From NCBI GenBank assembly GCA_021828425.1, contig JAKARN010000011.1:1-14789 (forward strand): a stretch of 14,789 nucleotides of DNA, read 5' to 3'. The DNA comes from Pseudomonadota bacterium. Lineage in GTDB: Bacteria; Pseudomonadota; Gammaproteobacteria; JAKAQQ01. This document shows positions 1 through 7,130 of the stretch, piece by piece (within the stretch, counting starts at the first letter, position 1; the number at the start of each line of letters is the position of its first letter). The translations under genes were made by a program, and so were the position numbers. The notes under the pieces were generated by a model. That model ran no database searches, was not told the DNA's origin, and worked only from the letters and a program-made list of their open reading frames with translations.

Positions 1-341
1 TCTCGGGGCCGGGAGATCCATGTCATGGCCGACAACCTCTTGGCCCACAAGCCTGGGCGGGTCGGGGACTTCCGGGTGATGCATCCGCGGGTTCATCTGC
101 ACTTGCCCCGACATACTCCTCCCGGCTCAACCCGGTCGAGTGGTGGTTTCCCAGGATCGAGCGCGATGTCATCGCCCGTGGCGTGTTCACCTCGGTCCCG
201 GATCTCAAGGGGAAGCTCATGCGCTATATCCGTCAGTACAACAAGGCCCCCAAGACCGTGAAGTGGAAGTACCTTGATCCAACACACCGCATCACTCCCA
301 CATCAGCTGGCACAGTTCACTCGTTGTCACAGGCGCAATGA
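1..341 (+). pseudogene. IS630-family transposase, C-terminal fragment, frameshifted
   Basis: This is the 3' end of an IS630-type DDE transposase, the enzyme that cuts and rejoins the insertion sequence. It enters the window already open in the frame starting at base 1. That frame gives REIHVMADNLLAHK and then VHLH; the Asp of the ADN motif is the second catalytic acid of the family. The expected continuation, LAPTYSSRLNPVEWWF and then IERDVIARGVFTSVPDLKGK, lies in the next frame (codons from 102 onward), running to TGA at 339-341. One base is therefore missing around 100-105, between the second Asp and the catalytic Glu of the NPVE motif. The protein cannot be made in one piece unless frameshifting occurs, and no slippery run is visible there. 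The 5' part lies outside the window. Family assignment rests on remembered IS630 motifs and is firm; the exact IS name is not known. Confidence 0.85.
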
Positions 342-436
342 AGCTTTTTGGTAATTCGGGCCGACTTTCCCCGCATCTGCCCCTCAAGTTGCTCCCAATC
401 GAGCGGTACCTGGCGTGCCGGAGGCCATGGGTTCAC
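342..436. other. Intergenic gap between the IS630 remnant and the abiE operon
   Basis: This 95-bp gap holds no gene. The right terminal inverted repeat of the IS630 element should lie within or near it, but the left end is outside the window, so no repeat pair can be matched. No stem-loop with a T-tract that would terminate the leftward abiE transcript is visible. Confidence 0.4.
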
Positions 437-1099
437 TCAGCTCGTCCACCAGCTTGAGAGCGCACGGGTCAATCCCATCGCCGCCGCAAGGCGCTTGAGT
501 CTTGCGCGATCCAGCAAGTCGAGATCCAAGTCGCCCTTGGGCGGTAACGTCCGGCGGCTACGCGGGCTTTCTGACAGGTAAAGCCAATCCAGGAGTGCCT
601 TCTCGGGTGTGGCACGCGCGTGATCGCGCGGGGTCGTGGATTCGAGCCGGTCTTCCGGCCGGCCCGCCTCGAGGATCCGCCGCGGCAAACCGAAGAAATG
701 GACGGTCCCCACCCGTGTCGTACGCCGCCCAAGCTTCGGCGGTGGCGCGCGGCGGTCAATCGGCACCATCGCCGTCACAATTCGTGACGGATTGTTGAGT
801 ATCCCCCCGTCCCCCAGCACCGTGTTCAGGGAAATAACCGCATCGGCCACGAGCAGATGTGCCGCATCCACCAGCGAGACGGGGCTTCTCCGGTATTGAT
901 TCAGATAGAGCCCCCGGACGACCGGAACGAGGTGCTCGGCGGCACGCGCGCCCTTGAGCCAATGCGTGAGGCTGCTCGTGGGCACAGGCTCCCCTTCGCG
1001 GGCCGTGCGCGCCATGCGGGTGAGGAGATCCCGACTCAACACGGCCGGGGCATCGGTCGCCCTGAGCGTTTCTTCGAGACGCCTCTGCCAGGCTTTCAT
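437..1099 (-). CDS. abiEi: AbiEi-like antitoxin / transcriptional regulator (type IV TA)
   Basis: Predicted 220-residue partner of the adjacent nucleotidyltransferase toxin. In type IV AbiE systems, AbiEi neutralises toxin action without direct binding and represses its own promoter. The N-terminal part (about residues 1-75) reads as a winged helix-turn-helix. SSLTHWLKGARAAEHLVPVV followed by RGLYLN resembles the recognition helix and wing of AbiEi family members. The rest contains the family-like stretches ISLNTVLGDGGILNN and ATPEKALLDWLYL. The frame stays open upstream to 1159, but I chose ATG at 1099 because it overlaps the toxin stop as ATGA (1099-1096), a classic translational-coupling joint, and MKAWQRRLEE is a natural start. 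The antitoxin being the second gene is unusual. The function is inferred from domain appearance and pairing, so the call is fairly secure as a family but not proven for activity. Confidence 0.75.
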   Translation of the reverse strand: MKAWQRRLEETLRATDAPAVLSRDLLTRMARTAREGEPVPTSSLTHWLKGARAAEHLVPVVRGLYLNQYRRSPVSLVDAAHLLVADAVISLNTVLGDGGILNNPSRIVTAMVPIDRRAPPPKLGRRTTRVGTVHFFGLPRRILEAGRPEDRLESTTPRDHARATPEKALLDWLYLSESPRSRRTLPPKGDLDLDLLDRARLKRLAAAMGLTRALSSWWTS

Positions 1100-1860
1100 T
1101 TGACCGTCCCGAGGACGCGTTCGGCATACTCGCCGACCCTGAGTTTCATGGCAGTCCATTCGGTCTCGTCGAGGCGCCCGGCCACCCCGGGCTTGAGTGA
1201 CGGAATGAGCTCAGCCTCACAACGTCCATAGCTCAAGCCGTCGAGATGCGCCCAGAGGACCTGGATGGGATCCTCTCCCCCGAGTTGCGCCCGGTCGACC
1301 GCCCACTCGATGAGCTTCGCATCCATCATCCCGGTCTTGCCCCTCAAGAGATCGAGGTCGTAGACATCACGAGGGGTTTCGCGGCCGAGGAGCGCCGACA
1401 GTTTGGTCGCGGCAAGCGTGGGTTCATCATAGATGTCGACCCAGAAACGGGCGATCCCGGGCGCGGCCTCCGGCACGAAAGCCTGCTGCACCACCTTCCC
1501 GGGCGGCGCACGCTTCGGATCCCGTGAAACTTCAATCTCGACATGGTGCTCCCTCCCCTCCGGCGTCGTGAACTTCACCCTGAAGCGCGGGCTCATTTCG
1601 GCCTTGCTGGACTCGGAGACCGTGAGATCCTTGAGTTCAAGCCCCCGTGCCGCGGTCTCAATGGCGCGGCGTACGCTCGCAAATAACGAGTCGGCACTGC
1701 GCCTGGCTCCCGTGAAATCGAGGTCGATATCCCGGGTCAGGCGTTCGGGGCCGAAAAGCGTGCGCAAGGCGGTTCCGCCCTTCAGCACAAATCCTGAGTG
1801 GGGAGTGTGAAAGAGTGCTCGGGCGAAGCGCTCGAGGAACCGCTCGCGAGGGTCTGCCAT
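1096..1860 (-). CDS. abiEii: AbiEii/AbiGii-family nucleotidyltransferase toxin
   Basis: A 254-residue protein of the AbiEii (DUF1814, MNT-like) nucleotidyltransferase family, the toxin half of type IV toxin-antitoxin and abortive phage-infection systems. The N-terminus has the family signature FVLKGGTALRTLFG (GG at about residues 28-29) followed by RDIDLDF, whose Asp44/Asp46/Asp48 region supplies metal-binding acids. HVEIEVSRD in the middle and LAATKLSALLGR with RDVYDLDLL in the C-terminal half match the remaining family motifs. Some family members (MenT types) transfer nucleotides onto tRNA 3' ends; whether this one does is unknown. The upstream ATG at 1866 touches AGAGG (1871-1867) directly, whereas ATG at 1860 sits six bases from it, so 1860 is preferred. 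The stop overlaps the AbiEi start. No active-site residue appears lost, so the pair looks functional. Confidence 0.88.
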   Translation of the reverse strand: MADPRERFLERFARALFHTPHSGFVLKGGTALRTLFGPERLTRDIDLDFTGARRSADSLFASVRRAIETAARGLELKDLTVSESSKAEMSPRFRVKFTTPEGREHHVEIEVSRDPKRAPPGKVVQQAFVPEAAPGIARFWVDIYDEPTLAATKLSALLGRETPRDVYDLDLLRGKTGMMDAKLIEWAVDRAQLGGEDPIQVLWAHLDGLSYGRCEAELIPSLKPGVAGRLDETEWTAMKLRVGEYAERVLGTVK

Positions 1861-1871
1861 TGGCATCCTCT

Positions 1872-1914
1872 ATTAAGTCTATACTGACAATGATATTAGC
1901 ATAGTAGACTTAAT
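1872..1914. repeat. Perfect 10-bp inverted repeat, likely abiE operator
   Basis: ATTAAGTCTA at 1872-1881 and its exact reverse complement TAGACTTAAT at 1905-1914 are separated by 23 bp, just upstream of the abiEii start. Arm centres are 33 bp apart, about three helical turns, so a dimer or two dimers could bind on one DNA face. AbiEi proteins studied elsewhere bind inverted repeats in their own promoters. The region is strikingly AT-rich against its GC-rich surroundings. The repeat is seen directly; the operator role is inferred. Confidence 0.7.
1893..1901 (-). promoter_or_regulatory. Candidate extended -10 promoter for abiEii-abiEi
   Basis: Read leftward, TGCTAATAT is an extended -10 element (TGn followed by TAATAT, five of six matches to TATAAT). 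No convincing -35 lies 17 bp upstream, as is usual for extended -10 promoters. A transcript starting near 1886 would give a leader of about 25 bases carrying the AGAGG ribosome binding site. The element lies between the two arms of the inverted repeat, so a protein bound there would block polymerase. Confidence 0.45.
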
Positions 1915-2093
1915 CTTACGGTCTCGTAAACCGGGCCTCAAGGCGGACCTGCCGCAACACGGACATCGGGCCAGCCGGTGGACGCTCAGCTGATGGCCGA
2001 GTGCCCGTGCTCGGGGGAGTGATTTTCCCTCAACGGTCCTAACCGGCGCTTTTCCAACCGGGCTCTATGCCTCCGGCATGCTCCAATGTCGGC
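1915..2093. other. Intergenic region between abiE and the trb operon
   Basis: The trb operon must be transcribed from here or from beyond the abiE genes, yet no good sigma-70 promoter is visible on the + strand. CTGACA at 1884-1889 is a near -35, but no proper -10 follows at normal spacing. A short CCCG/CGGG stem near 2005-2016 lacks a T-tract. No upstream traG (coupling protein) sequence is seen, although that gene normally precedes trbB in Tn4371-type elements. Confidence 0.4.
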
Positions 2094-3134
2094 ATGTCGA
2101 CCACGACTCCCGCCACCACCCTTCTCGGCCTCCTGTTCGCACCCCTCCAACCGTGGCTTGCGGATCCCGAGGTCGAGGAAATCATGGTCAATCGGCCGGA
2201 CGAGATCTGGGTTGAGTCCCGGGGCCGTTTCGAGTCTCCCGGCCTCGTGCTCCCACCGCTCGCCATCCGCAGCGCCATCACGGCGCTCGGCCGGCTCGCC
2301 GGCCGGGATATCGGAACGGGCTACCCGGCACCGGCCTATCTGGACACGCGTTTCGAGGATCTCCGGATCACGGCCGTCTGCCATCCGGTTTCGGTGCGGG
2401 GAGATGTGCTCAGCATGCGGAAACCGCAGTCCCGGACTCCCAGCCTGGAAGCCCTCTGTGCCCCGATCGGCCAGCCAGCCTCGCCCGGGCCGGGGAACCG
2501 GCCGGGGAACCGGCCGGGGGAGCGGCCGGGGGAGCGGTCCCGTCTTTCGTCCGGGTGGGCGGGCTGGTTCCAGGAGGAGATCCGGGCGCGCAAGAATTTT
2601 CTGGTCACTGGCGGGACCTCCTCCGGAAAAACGACGTTTTTGAACGGTCTGCTCACCGCACTTGCGCCGGACGAACGGGTGATCAGCATCGAGGAGACAC
2701 CGGAACTCCGAATCTCCACGGCCAACTGGGTGTCCCTGGAGGCCCGCGATGCACCGGGACTCGAGGCCCGCTCCCTCGTGCGGCTGGCGCTTCGTTTGCG
2801 ACCGGACCGCCTCCTGATCGGAGAGGTCCGGGGAGCCGAGGCCTTCGATCTCCTCCTGGCCTGCAATACGGGGCACCGGGGCACGCTCACGAGCGTGCAT
2901 GCCAACAGTGCGCGGGAAGGTCTCGTCCGCCTCGAAAACCTGGTGCTCACGGCGGGCCTCGACTGGCCCCAGGCGGCCATCCGGAACCAGGTCGCCTCGG
3001 CCTTCGATTACGTCGTGCACATGGAGCGGGTTTCCGGTAGGCGGAAACCCGCCGAGATCATGGCGGTGGGCCCCGCACACGCGGAGGGTTACCGCCTGGA
3101 ACCGGTCCGGATCACGGATCGGGACCGGGTTTGA
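2094..3134 (+). CDS. trbB: TrbB/VirB11-family secretion ATPase
   Basis: This is the hexameric cytoplasmic traffic ATPase of a conjugative type IV secretion system; it powers pilus assembly and switches the channel to substrate transfer. Counting from ATG 2094 the protein has 346 residues. The N-terminal domain includes LADPEVEEIMVNRPDEIWVE. The C-terminal RecA-like domain has Walker A GGTSSGKTT (173-181), an Asp box ISIEETPEL with Glu200-Glu201, Walker B LLIGEVRG (about 241-247) and a His box TGHRGTLTSVHAN (from about 259), all typical of VirB11. Another in-frame ATG at 2067 would add nine residues; neither start has a good ribosome binding site, so the start is uncertain. The linker between the domains carries a PGNR/PGER repeat encoded by a 12-bp tandem array. 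The stop overlaps a possible TTG start of trbC, but a better trbC start lies downstream. Confidence 0.93.
   Translation: MSTTTPATTLLGLLFAPLQPWLADPEVEEIMVNRPDEIWVESRGRFESPGLVLPPLAIRSAITALGRLAGRDIGTGYPAPAYLDTRFEDLRITAVCHPVSVRGDVLSMRKPQSRTPSLEALCAPIGQPASPGPGNRPGNRPGERPGERSRLSSGWAGWFQEEIRARKNFLVTGGTSSGKTTFLNGLLTALAPDERVISIEETPELRISTANWVSLEARDAPGLEARSLVRLALRLRPDRLLIGEVRGAEAFDLLLACNTGHRGTLTSVHANSAREGLVRLENLVLTAGLDWPQAAIRNQVASAFDYVVHMERVSGRRKPAEIMAVGPAHAEGYRLEPVRITDRDRV
2490..2537 (+). repeat. 12-bp tandem repeat, four copies, inside trbB
   Basis: Two copies of CCGGGGAACCGG are followed by two copies of CCGGGGGAGCGG, head to tail without gaps. In the trbB frame they encode PGNR-PGNR-PGER-PGER, placed between the N-terminal domain and the RecA-like ATPase domain. 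Being a multiple of three, the repeat can change copy number without breaking the frame. Confidence 0.9.
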
Positions 3135-3160
3135 GACGGTTTTTTTTCCTGGAGATCGCA

Positions 3161-3469
3161 ATGATTGAGAACAGACGTCCTTCCCAGCACCGAAAAATCC
3201 TGGGCTTCACGCTGGGGCTCGCCACCGGATGCCTGCCGGTACTGGCCCGGGCCGCCGGAACCTTGCCGTGGGACGGTGTTCTCGAAACCATGGTCGAGGA
3301 CCTCAGTGGAACCACGGCCCGTCTCGTGGCCACCCTCCTGCTCATCGTCCTGGGCTTTCTCGTGGCCTTCGGAGAAGTGCGGGGATTCCTCAGCCTGTTT
3401 TTGCGTGTGGCCCTGGGGCTCAGCCTGGTGTTCTTCGCGAGTGCCTGGCTCAACCTGTTTTTTTCGTGA
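3161..3469 (+). CDS. trbC: TrbC/VirB2-type conjugative pilin precursor
   Basis: A 102-residue pilin precursor, the subunit of the mating pilus. It has a basic N-terminus and a hydrophobic segment ending LPVLARA before AGTLPW, giving a likely signal peptidase site after about residue 31. Two membrane helices follow (about 52-72 and 78-100) joined by a short loop GEVRG, the standard VirB2/TrbC hairpin. The longer frame starting TTG at 3131 is possible, but ATG 3161 has GGAG six bases upstream (3151-3154) and starts MIENRRPS, so it is preferred. The TGA (3467-3469) overlaps a GTG of the next gene. In RP4 this pilin is cyclised by TraF peptidase; no traF is visible here, so cyclisation is not supported. 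The family call relies on position, size and topology. Confidence 0.85.
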   Translation: MIENRRPSQHRKILGFTLGLATGCLPVLARAAGTLPWDGVLETMVEDLSGTTARLVATLLLIVLGFLVAFGEVRGFLSLFLRVALGLSLVFFASAWLNLFFS

Positions 3470-3477
3470 ATCCGCTC

Positions 3478-3786
3478 ATGGACCGGCGTTCGCCGCTTTA
3501 TCCCGTTCTCACCGAACCCCTGCTCAGCTTCGGAGGGGAACGCCCCCTCGTGGCCCTGAACGGGATTCTGGCCGTCGCGTTCATCGCCGGTGCCGGCTTG
3601 TGGTTTCTCGCGCCGGTTTTCTTGCTCCTTCACGGGGGCCTGGTCTACTTGGGCCGCAAGGAGCCCCAGGCCCGCGAAATCTACCTGCGCTATGCCCGCC
3701 AGGGCCCCACCTATGATCCCTGGCCCCACGCGGACTGCCGGCGTCACCGTCCATCCGGTTTCGCGCCGGGACTCACTTGCTGCTGA
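3478..3786 (+). CDS. trbD: TrbD/VirB3-type inner-membrane protein
   Basis: A 102-residue VirB3 homologue, an inner-membrane protein that works with the VirB4/TrbE ATPase in pilus assembly. The N-terminus PLYPVLTEPLLSFGGERPL resembles the TrbD consensus, in which a short amphipathic segment ending in Pro-Leu and a Gly-x-Glu-Arg motif precede the membrane hairpin. Two membrane segments span about residues 27-60. The conserved YLRYARQGPTYDPWP region follows. A GTG at 3466 overlaps the trbC stop and would add four residues; ATG 3478 is taken as the simpler start, but the coupled GTG is a real alternative. The C-terminus CRRHRPSGFAPGLTCC is not conserved-looking and ends in two cysteines. The gap to trbE is four bases. 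Confidence 0.85.
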   Translation: MDRRSPLYPVLTEPLLSFGGERPLVALNGILAVAFIAGAGLWFLAPVFLLLHGGLVYLGRKEPQAREIYLRYARQGPTYDPWPHADCRRHRPSGFAPGLTCC

Positions 3787-3790
3787 TCCC

Positions 3791-6280
3791 ATGCGTGACC
3801 TGGAGCGGAAACGTCGCGATTTTCGAAGGTCCTCGCGTCCCTTTTCGGATCTGATCCCGTGGATGCTGCGCCTCGGCGAGGCCGTCTGTGTGCTCAAGGA
3901 CGGGAGCCTCCTCAGTGCTTACCGGCTGGGCGGCGTGGATGTGGAGTCTTTGGAAAAAGAGGCCTTGCAGGTCGAGACGGCCAGGCTCGAACATGCCTAC
4001 CGTCTGGCCGGAGTCAACGGGGACTATTGGTGGATCGTCGACCGGAGACGTGAAGAGGGGGTGAGGTCCCCGGCACTGGGCTGGGAGCATCTCGGCCATG
4101 ACCACCTCGCACGGCCGGGAGTCTCGCGAACGGTTTACCAAAACCGCCATTACCTCGCGATCATGACCCGGCCGCAGGCACGTCGCGATCATTTCTGGCA
4201 GCGGGTCGGACTCGAGACCGCGCGCGGCAAAAGCCCGGCCATGGCCCTTTGGATGGCCCTGAAAAGCCAGTTCTCGACTTCGGCCGCCTGGCCGTACAGC
4301 ACACTCGAGATGACTGAACTCCTGGTCGAGCACGAGAAACGGCTGGAACGCTTTGTGGGCACACTCGCCGGCTGGGACTGGGAGAGGCTCGAGGGATCCC
4401 GCCTTCTGGCCTTTCTGCGCAACCGGCTCGCCCCGGACGAACGTTCAGAACTCAGGATTCCCCGGGGGGCCTACCTCGACGATGCATTGCCCGACCGCAC
4501 CCTCGCGGTGGCCGGGCACCAGTTGCACTGGCCGGAGGGCCCGGAAACGTGGGCGAGTCTCGTGACCCTCAAGGCCTGGCCGCGGATGCATGGCGAGGGG
4601 GAGGAACCGGGAACCTATCCGGGCATGCTGGATGCCCTGCTCGAGGTCGAGGGCAACCTGACCGTGAGCCTGGCCTTCCGTCCGATCCCGGCGGCAGCCG
4701 CCGAGGCCTGGATCAGCCGGGTTCGAAACCATCACCGGGCGCTCGAGAAGAGCTGGCGGGCGTACCTCCGGGAAATGCTGACCCGGAAGGATGTTCCGGC
4801 GGACCGCGAGCAGCACGTTCAGGCCAGCCGGGAAGCGAGCCGGGCCCTCGAGTATCTCCAGGAGGGCCAGTACGGCTACCTCAATCTCAGTCTCGTCTGT
4901 TACGGCCCCTCGCCCGAGGCCGCCGATGCCGTCGCCGCCCGGATCGAGGCGGCCGTCCATGCGCTGGGATTCATGGCCCTGACCGAGCGGATGCACGCGC
5001 TTTCCGCATGGGCGGGGACCCTGCCCGGCCAGTGGGCGGAGCCCGTGCGCTGGTTTCTGGTTTCGGACGCGAACGCGGCCGACCTGGCCCTGGCCCGCAG
5101 CCTGCCGGACGGGCGAGCTGAAAATCCCCACCTGACGGGAGCGGACGGGAAGGCGTTACCGGCGCTCGCCCGTTTCGAAACCCGGCGCCGGACACTCTTT
5201 CATTTCCATTTTCACCACGGCCAAAACGGCCATACCCTGATCGTCGGGCCCACCCGTTCCGGGAAAAGCGTTTTTGCGAACTTCCTGATTGCCTGCTGGC
5301 TCGGACTGCCGGACACGCAGGCCTTCCTGTTCGACAAGGACCGGAGCGCCGAGATCCTGGTGGCCCTCCTGGGCGGACAGTACCGCGACCTGGCACCCGG
5401 ACCGACCGGCACTCCCATTCTCAATCCCCTGGACCCACTCGCGGATCCGGAGGGGCGGGCCTGGCTTCACCCCTGGCTCGTGGCCCTGCTCGAGTCGGAA
5501 GGCACCCGGCTCGAGCCGGACGATGCCGGACACATCGACCAGGCCCTGGCCGCACTCGCCGCACTGCCCCCTTCGGAGTGGCGGCTTTCGCTCCTGGCGC
5601 AGCTTTTGCCCAAGCAATCACTGGTCACGGCGCTCGCACCCTGGATCCAGGGCGGGGCCTTCGGCTGGTGTTTTGACGGATCATCCGGTGACCGGGATGC
5701 GCCGGATCGCCTGGCGGCCTTTGAGGTGGGACGGCTGTTCCGCCAGCCCCGGGTCGCCCGGCTCGTTCTGGACGCGCTCTTCCACCGGATCCTTCGGCGG
5801 CTGGATGGAAGACCCACCCTGATTTCGGTGGAGGAGGCGTGGTTCATCCTCTCGGATCCCTTCTTTGCCGGCAAGATCGAGGAATGGGTCCGGACACTCG
5901 CCAAGAAAAACGCCTTCCTCCTGCGCGTGACCCAGTCGGTCGAGGAACTCTCGCGTCTGCCGGCCGGAAAACTTCTGCTCGAGAACATTCCCACACGAAT
6001 TTTCCTCCCGAACCCGCAGATCCACGGCCAGCGCGAGCTTTACGCCCGACTGTTCGGTCTTTCGCCCGAACAGATCGCCCGGATCGAGACGGCGGTTGCC
6101 GGACGCGACTACTACCTGACCCGGCCCGGCTTCGGGCGTCTTCTCCGCTGTTCCTTCCCACCGGTGGTGTTGGCCGGCCTGCGTTCGGACGCCCGCGCAC
6201 AGCGCGGTTTCCAACAGGCCCGGGCGGCCCACGCGGACGACTGGCAGCGGGCCTATCTCGGGGAAGTCCTCCATGGTTGA
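3791..6280 (+). CDS. trbE: TrbE/VirB4-family conjugative ATPase
   Basis: An 829-residue VirB4 homologue, the largest ATPase of the channel, which drives pilin extraction and assembly at the inner membrane. The N-terminal CagE/TrbE_VirB4 domain starts with the typical FSDLIPWMLRLGEAVCVLKD and includes a VEHEKRLERFVGTL segment. The C-terminal ATPase domain has Walker A GPTRSGKS (486-493, Lys492) and Walker B LISVEEAWF with Glu681-Glu682, then a TQSVEELSRLPAG segment. Length fits the family (roughly 800-850). The frame is open upstream as far as 3590, but that part only shadows trbD; ATG 3791 gives the family-like N-terminus, with ATG 3713 as an alternative. The Walker B acid pair is Glu-Glu rather than the more usual Asp-Glu. 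The last eight bases overlap trbJ. Confidence 0.93.
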   Translation: MRDLERKRRDFRRSSRPFSDLIPWMLRLGEAVCVLKDGSLLSAYRLGGVDVESLEKEALQVETARLEHAYRLAGVNGDYWWIVDRRREEGVRSPALGWEHLGHDHLARPGVSRTVYQNRHYLAIMTRPQARRDHFWQRVGLETARGKSPAMALWMALKSQFSTSAAWPYSTLEMTELLVEHEKRLERFVGTLAGWDWERLEGSRLLAFLRNRLAPDERSELRIPRGAYLDDALPDRTLAVAGHQLHWPEGPETWASLVTLKAWPRMHGEGEEPGTYPGMLDALLEVEGNLTVSLAFRPIPAAAAEAWISRVRNHHRALEKSWRAYLREMLTRKDVPADREQHVQASREASRALEYLQEGQYGYLNLSLVCYGPSPEAADAVAARIEAAVHALGFMALTERMHALSAWAGTLPGQWAEPVRWFLVSDANAADLALARSLPDGRAENPHLTGADGKALPALARFETRRRTLFHFHFHHGQNGHTLIVGPTRSGKSVFANFLIACWLGLPDTQAFLFDKDRSAEILVALLGGQYRDLAPGPTGTPILNPLDPLADPEGRAWLHPWLVALLESEGTRLEPDDAGHIDQALAALAALPPSEWRLSLLAQLLPKQSLVTALAPWIQGGAFGWCFDGSSGDRDAPDRLAAFEVGRLFRQPRVARLVLDALFHRILRRLDGRPTLISVEEAWFILSDPFFAGKIEEWVRTLAKKNAFLLRVTQSVEELSRLPAGKLLLENIPTRIFLPNPQIHGQRELYARLFGLSPEQIARIETAVAGRDYYLTRPGFGRLLRCSFPPVVLAGLRSDARAQRGFQQARAAHADDWQRAYLGEVLHG

Positions 6281-7130
6281 TGCCCGTCGCCGACTCGCCT
6301 CCCTTGCGCTGGTCCCCTTCGCACTCCTGGCTCGGCCCGCCTGGTCCCTGGCGAGCGGCAGCACGGTTTTCGATCCCCTGAACTTTGCCCGCAATACCGT
6401 GACCGCGCTCAATTCGATCCGGAACGTCGAGTGGGAAATCCGGAGCAGCCTGATCCAGTATGAAACGCTCGAGATGGAAATCGCCTCCCTCAGGAATCTG
6501 CCATCCGCGACCCTGGCCGCCCTGGGGAGCGTCACCGGCGTCACCCGGACGATTCACGAGTACCGGGTTTTCCTGACTGCGCTCCAGGGGAGCGCGGGAT
6601 CGCTCCATGCCGGCTACCACCGCCTGCTTTCCCTGAACCGTACCCTGGCTTCGGCCCATCTCAGCTGGAGTCGATACGATCGGATCCTGCGCCAGGGCGT
6701 GACCCGGCACGAGGCGGAGGCGGATGCCCAGGTTCACGAGGACAATGCCATCCTCCGCTCGATTGCCAGAAGTTATGCCCGGCTGCGTCTCGTCGAATCC
6801 ACCCTTCCGGTGGCGAGATCGATGAAGGGCCAGCTCGAGTCCCTGAATGCCTCCCTGGGCGTGGTTGCCCGGGCCGATACCGGCGAACTCGCCGTCCTGG
6901 CTGCACTCGAACGGGCCCGGGCGAGTGCGCGGAGCGAGTCTTTGGCCGCGACCTCCGGTTGGATCGGGCGGCACCGGCGGCTGGACCGGCGGGTGCGGAG
7001 CCTCACGTCCCGTCTCGCGGCCGGGAACGCCGGAGCGGGACTTGCAGGCTGGCTCGATCGCGAGAATGGGTCACTCAAACCGGTGATTCCGCATCCTCCC
7101 CATCCCGGCGTTCCGCCCCCACCCTCATGA
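6273..7130 (+). CDS. trbJ: TrbJ (VirB5-like) periplasmic conjugation protein
   Basis: A 285-residue exported protein of the TrbJ family, a VirB5-like minor pilus component that in RP4 also belongs to the mating-pair-formation set. A signal peptide is evident: a basic MVDARRR start, a hydrophobic stretch to about residue 23, and a likely cleavage near AWSLA. The mature start STVFDPLNFARNTVTALNSI matches the TrbJ signature TVFDPxNFxxN closely. The middle is helical and rich in heptad-like spacing (RNVEWEIRSSLIQYETLEME), as expected of a coiled rod. The C-terminus is proline-rich (HPPHPGVPPPPS). ATG 6273 has GGGGA upstream (6260-6264) within trbE. The stop overlaps the trbL start as ATGA. No TrbK lipoprotein follows, unlike RP4 and Ti plasmids. 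Confidence 0.85.
   Translation: MVDARRRLASLALVPFALLARPAWSLASGSTVFDPLNFARNTVTALNSIRNVEWEIRSSLIQYETLEMEIASLRNLPSATLAALGSVTGVTRTIHEYRVFLTALQGSAGSLHAGYHRLLSLNRTLASAHLSWSRYDRILRQGVTRHEAEADAQVHEDNAILRSIARSYARLRLVESTLPVARSMKGQLESLNASLGVVARADTGELAVLAALERARASARSESLAATSGWIGRHRRLDRRVRSLTSRLAAGNAGAGLAGWLDRENGSLKPVIPHPPHPGVPPPPS

Noticed and set aside
2000..2035. Short inverted repeats upstream of trbB as a terminator or promoter
   Set aside because: Stems are only four bases and no T-tract or sigma-70 pair is present.
3131..3160. TTG start for trbC overlapping the trbB stop
   Set aside because: ATG 3161 has GGAG at ideal spacing and leaves a normal signal peptide; the extra ten residues would disturb it.
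1986..3161. 391-codon open frame on the minus strand opposite trbB
   Set aside because: It is antisense to a gene with every VirB11 motif. Its protein is low-complexity Arg/Gly/Pro and is a by-product of high GC content.
3112..3897. 261-codon minus-strand frame opposite trbC, trbD and the start of trbE
   Set aside because: It is antisense to three clear T4SS genes and shows no recognisable domain.
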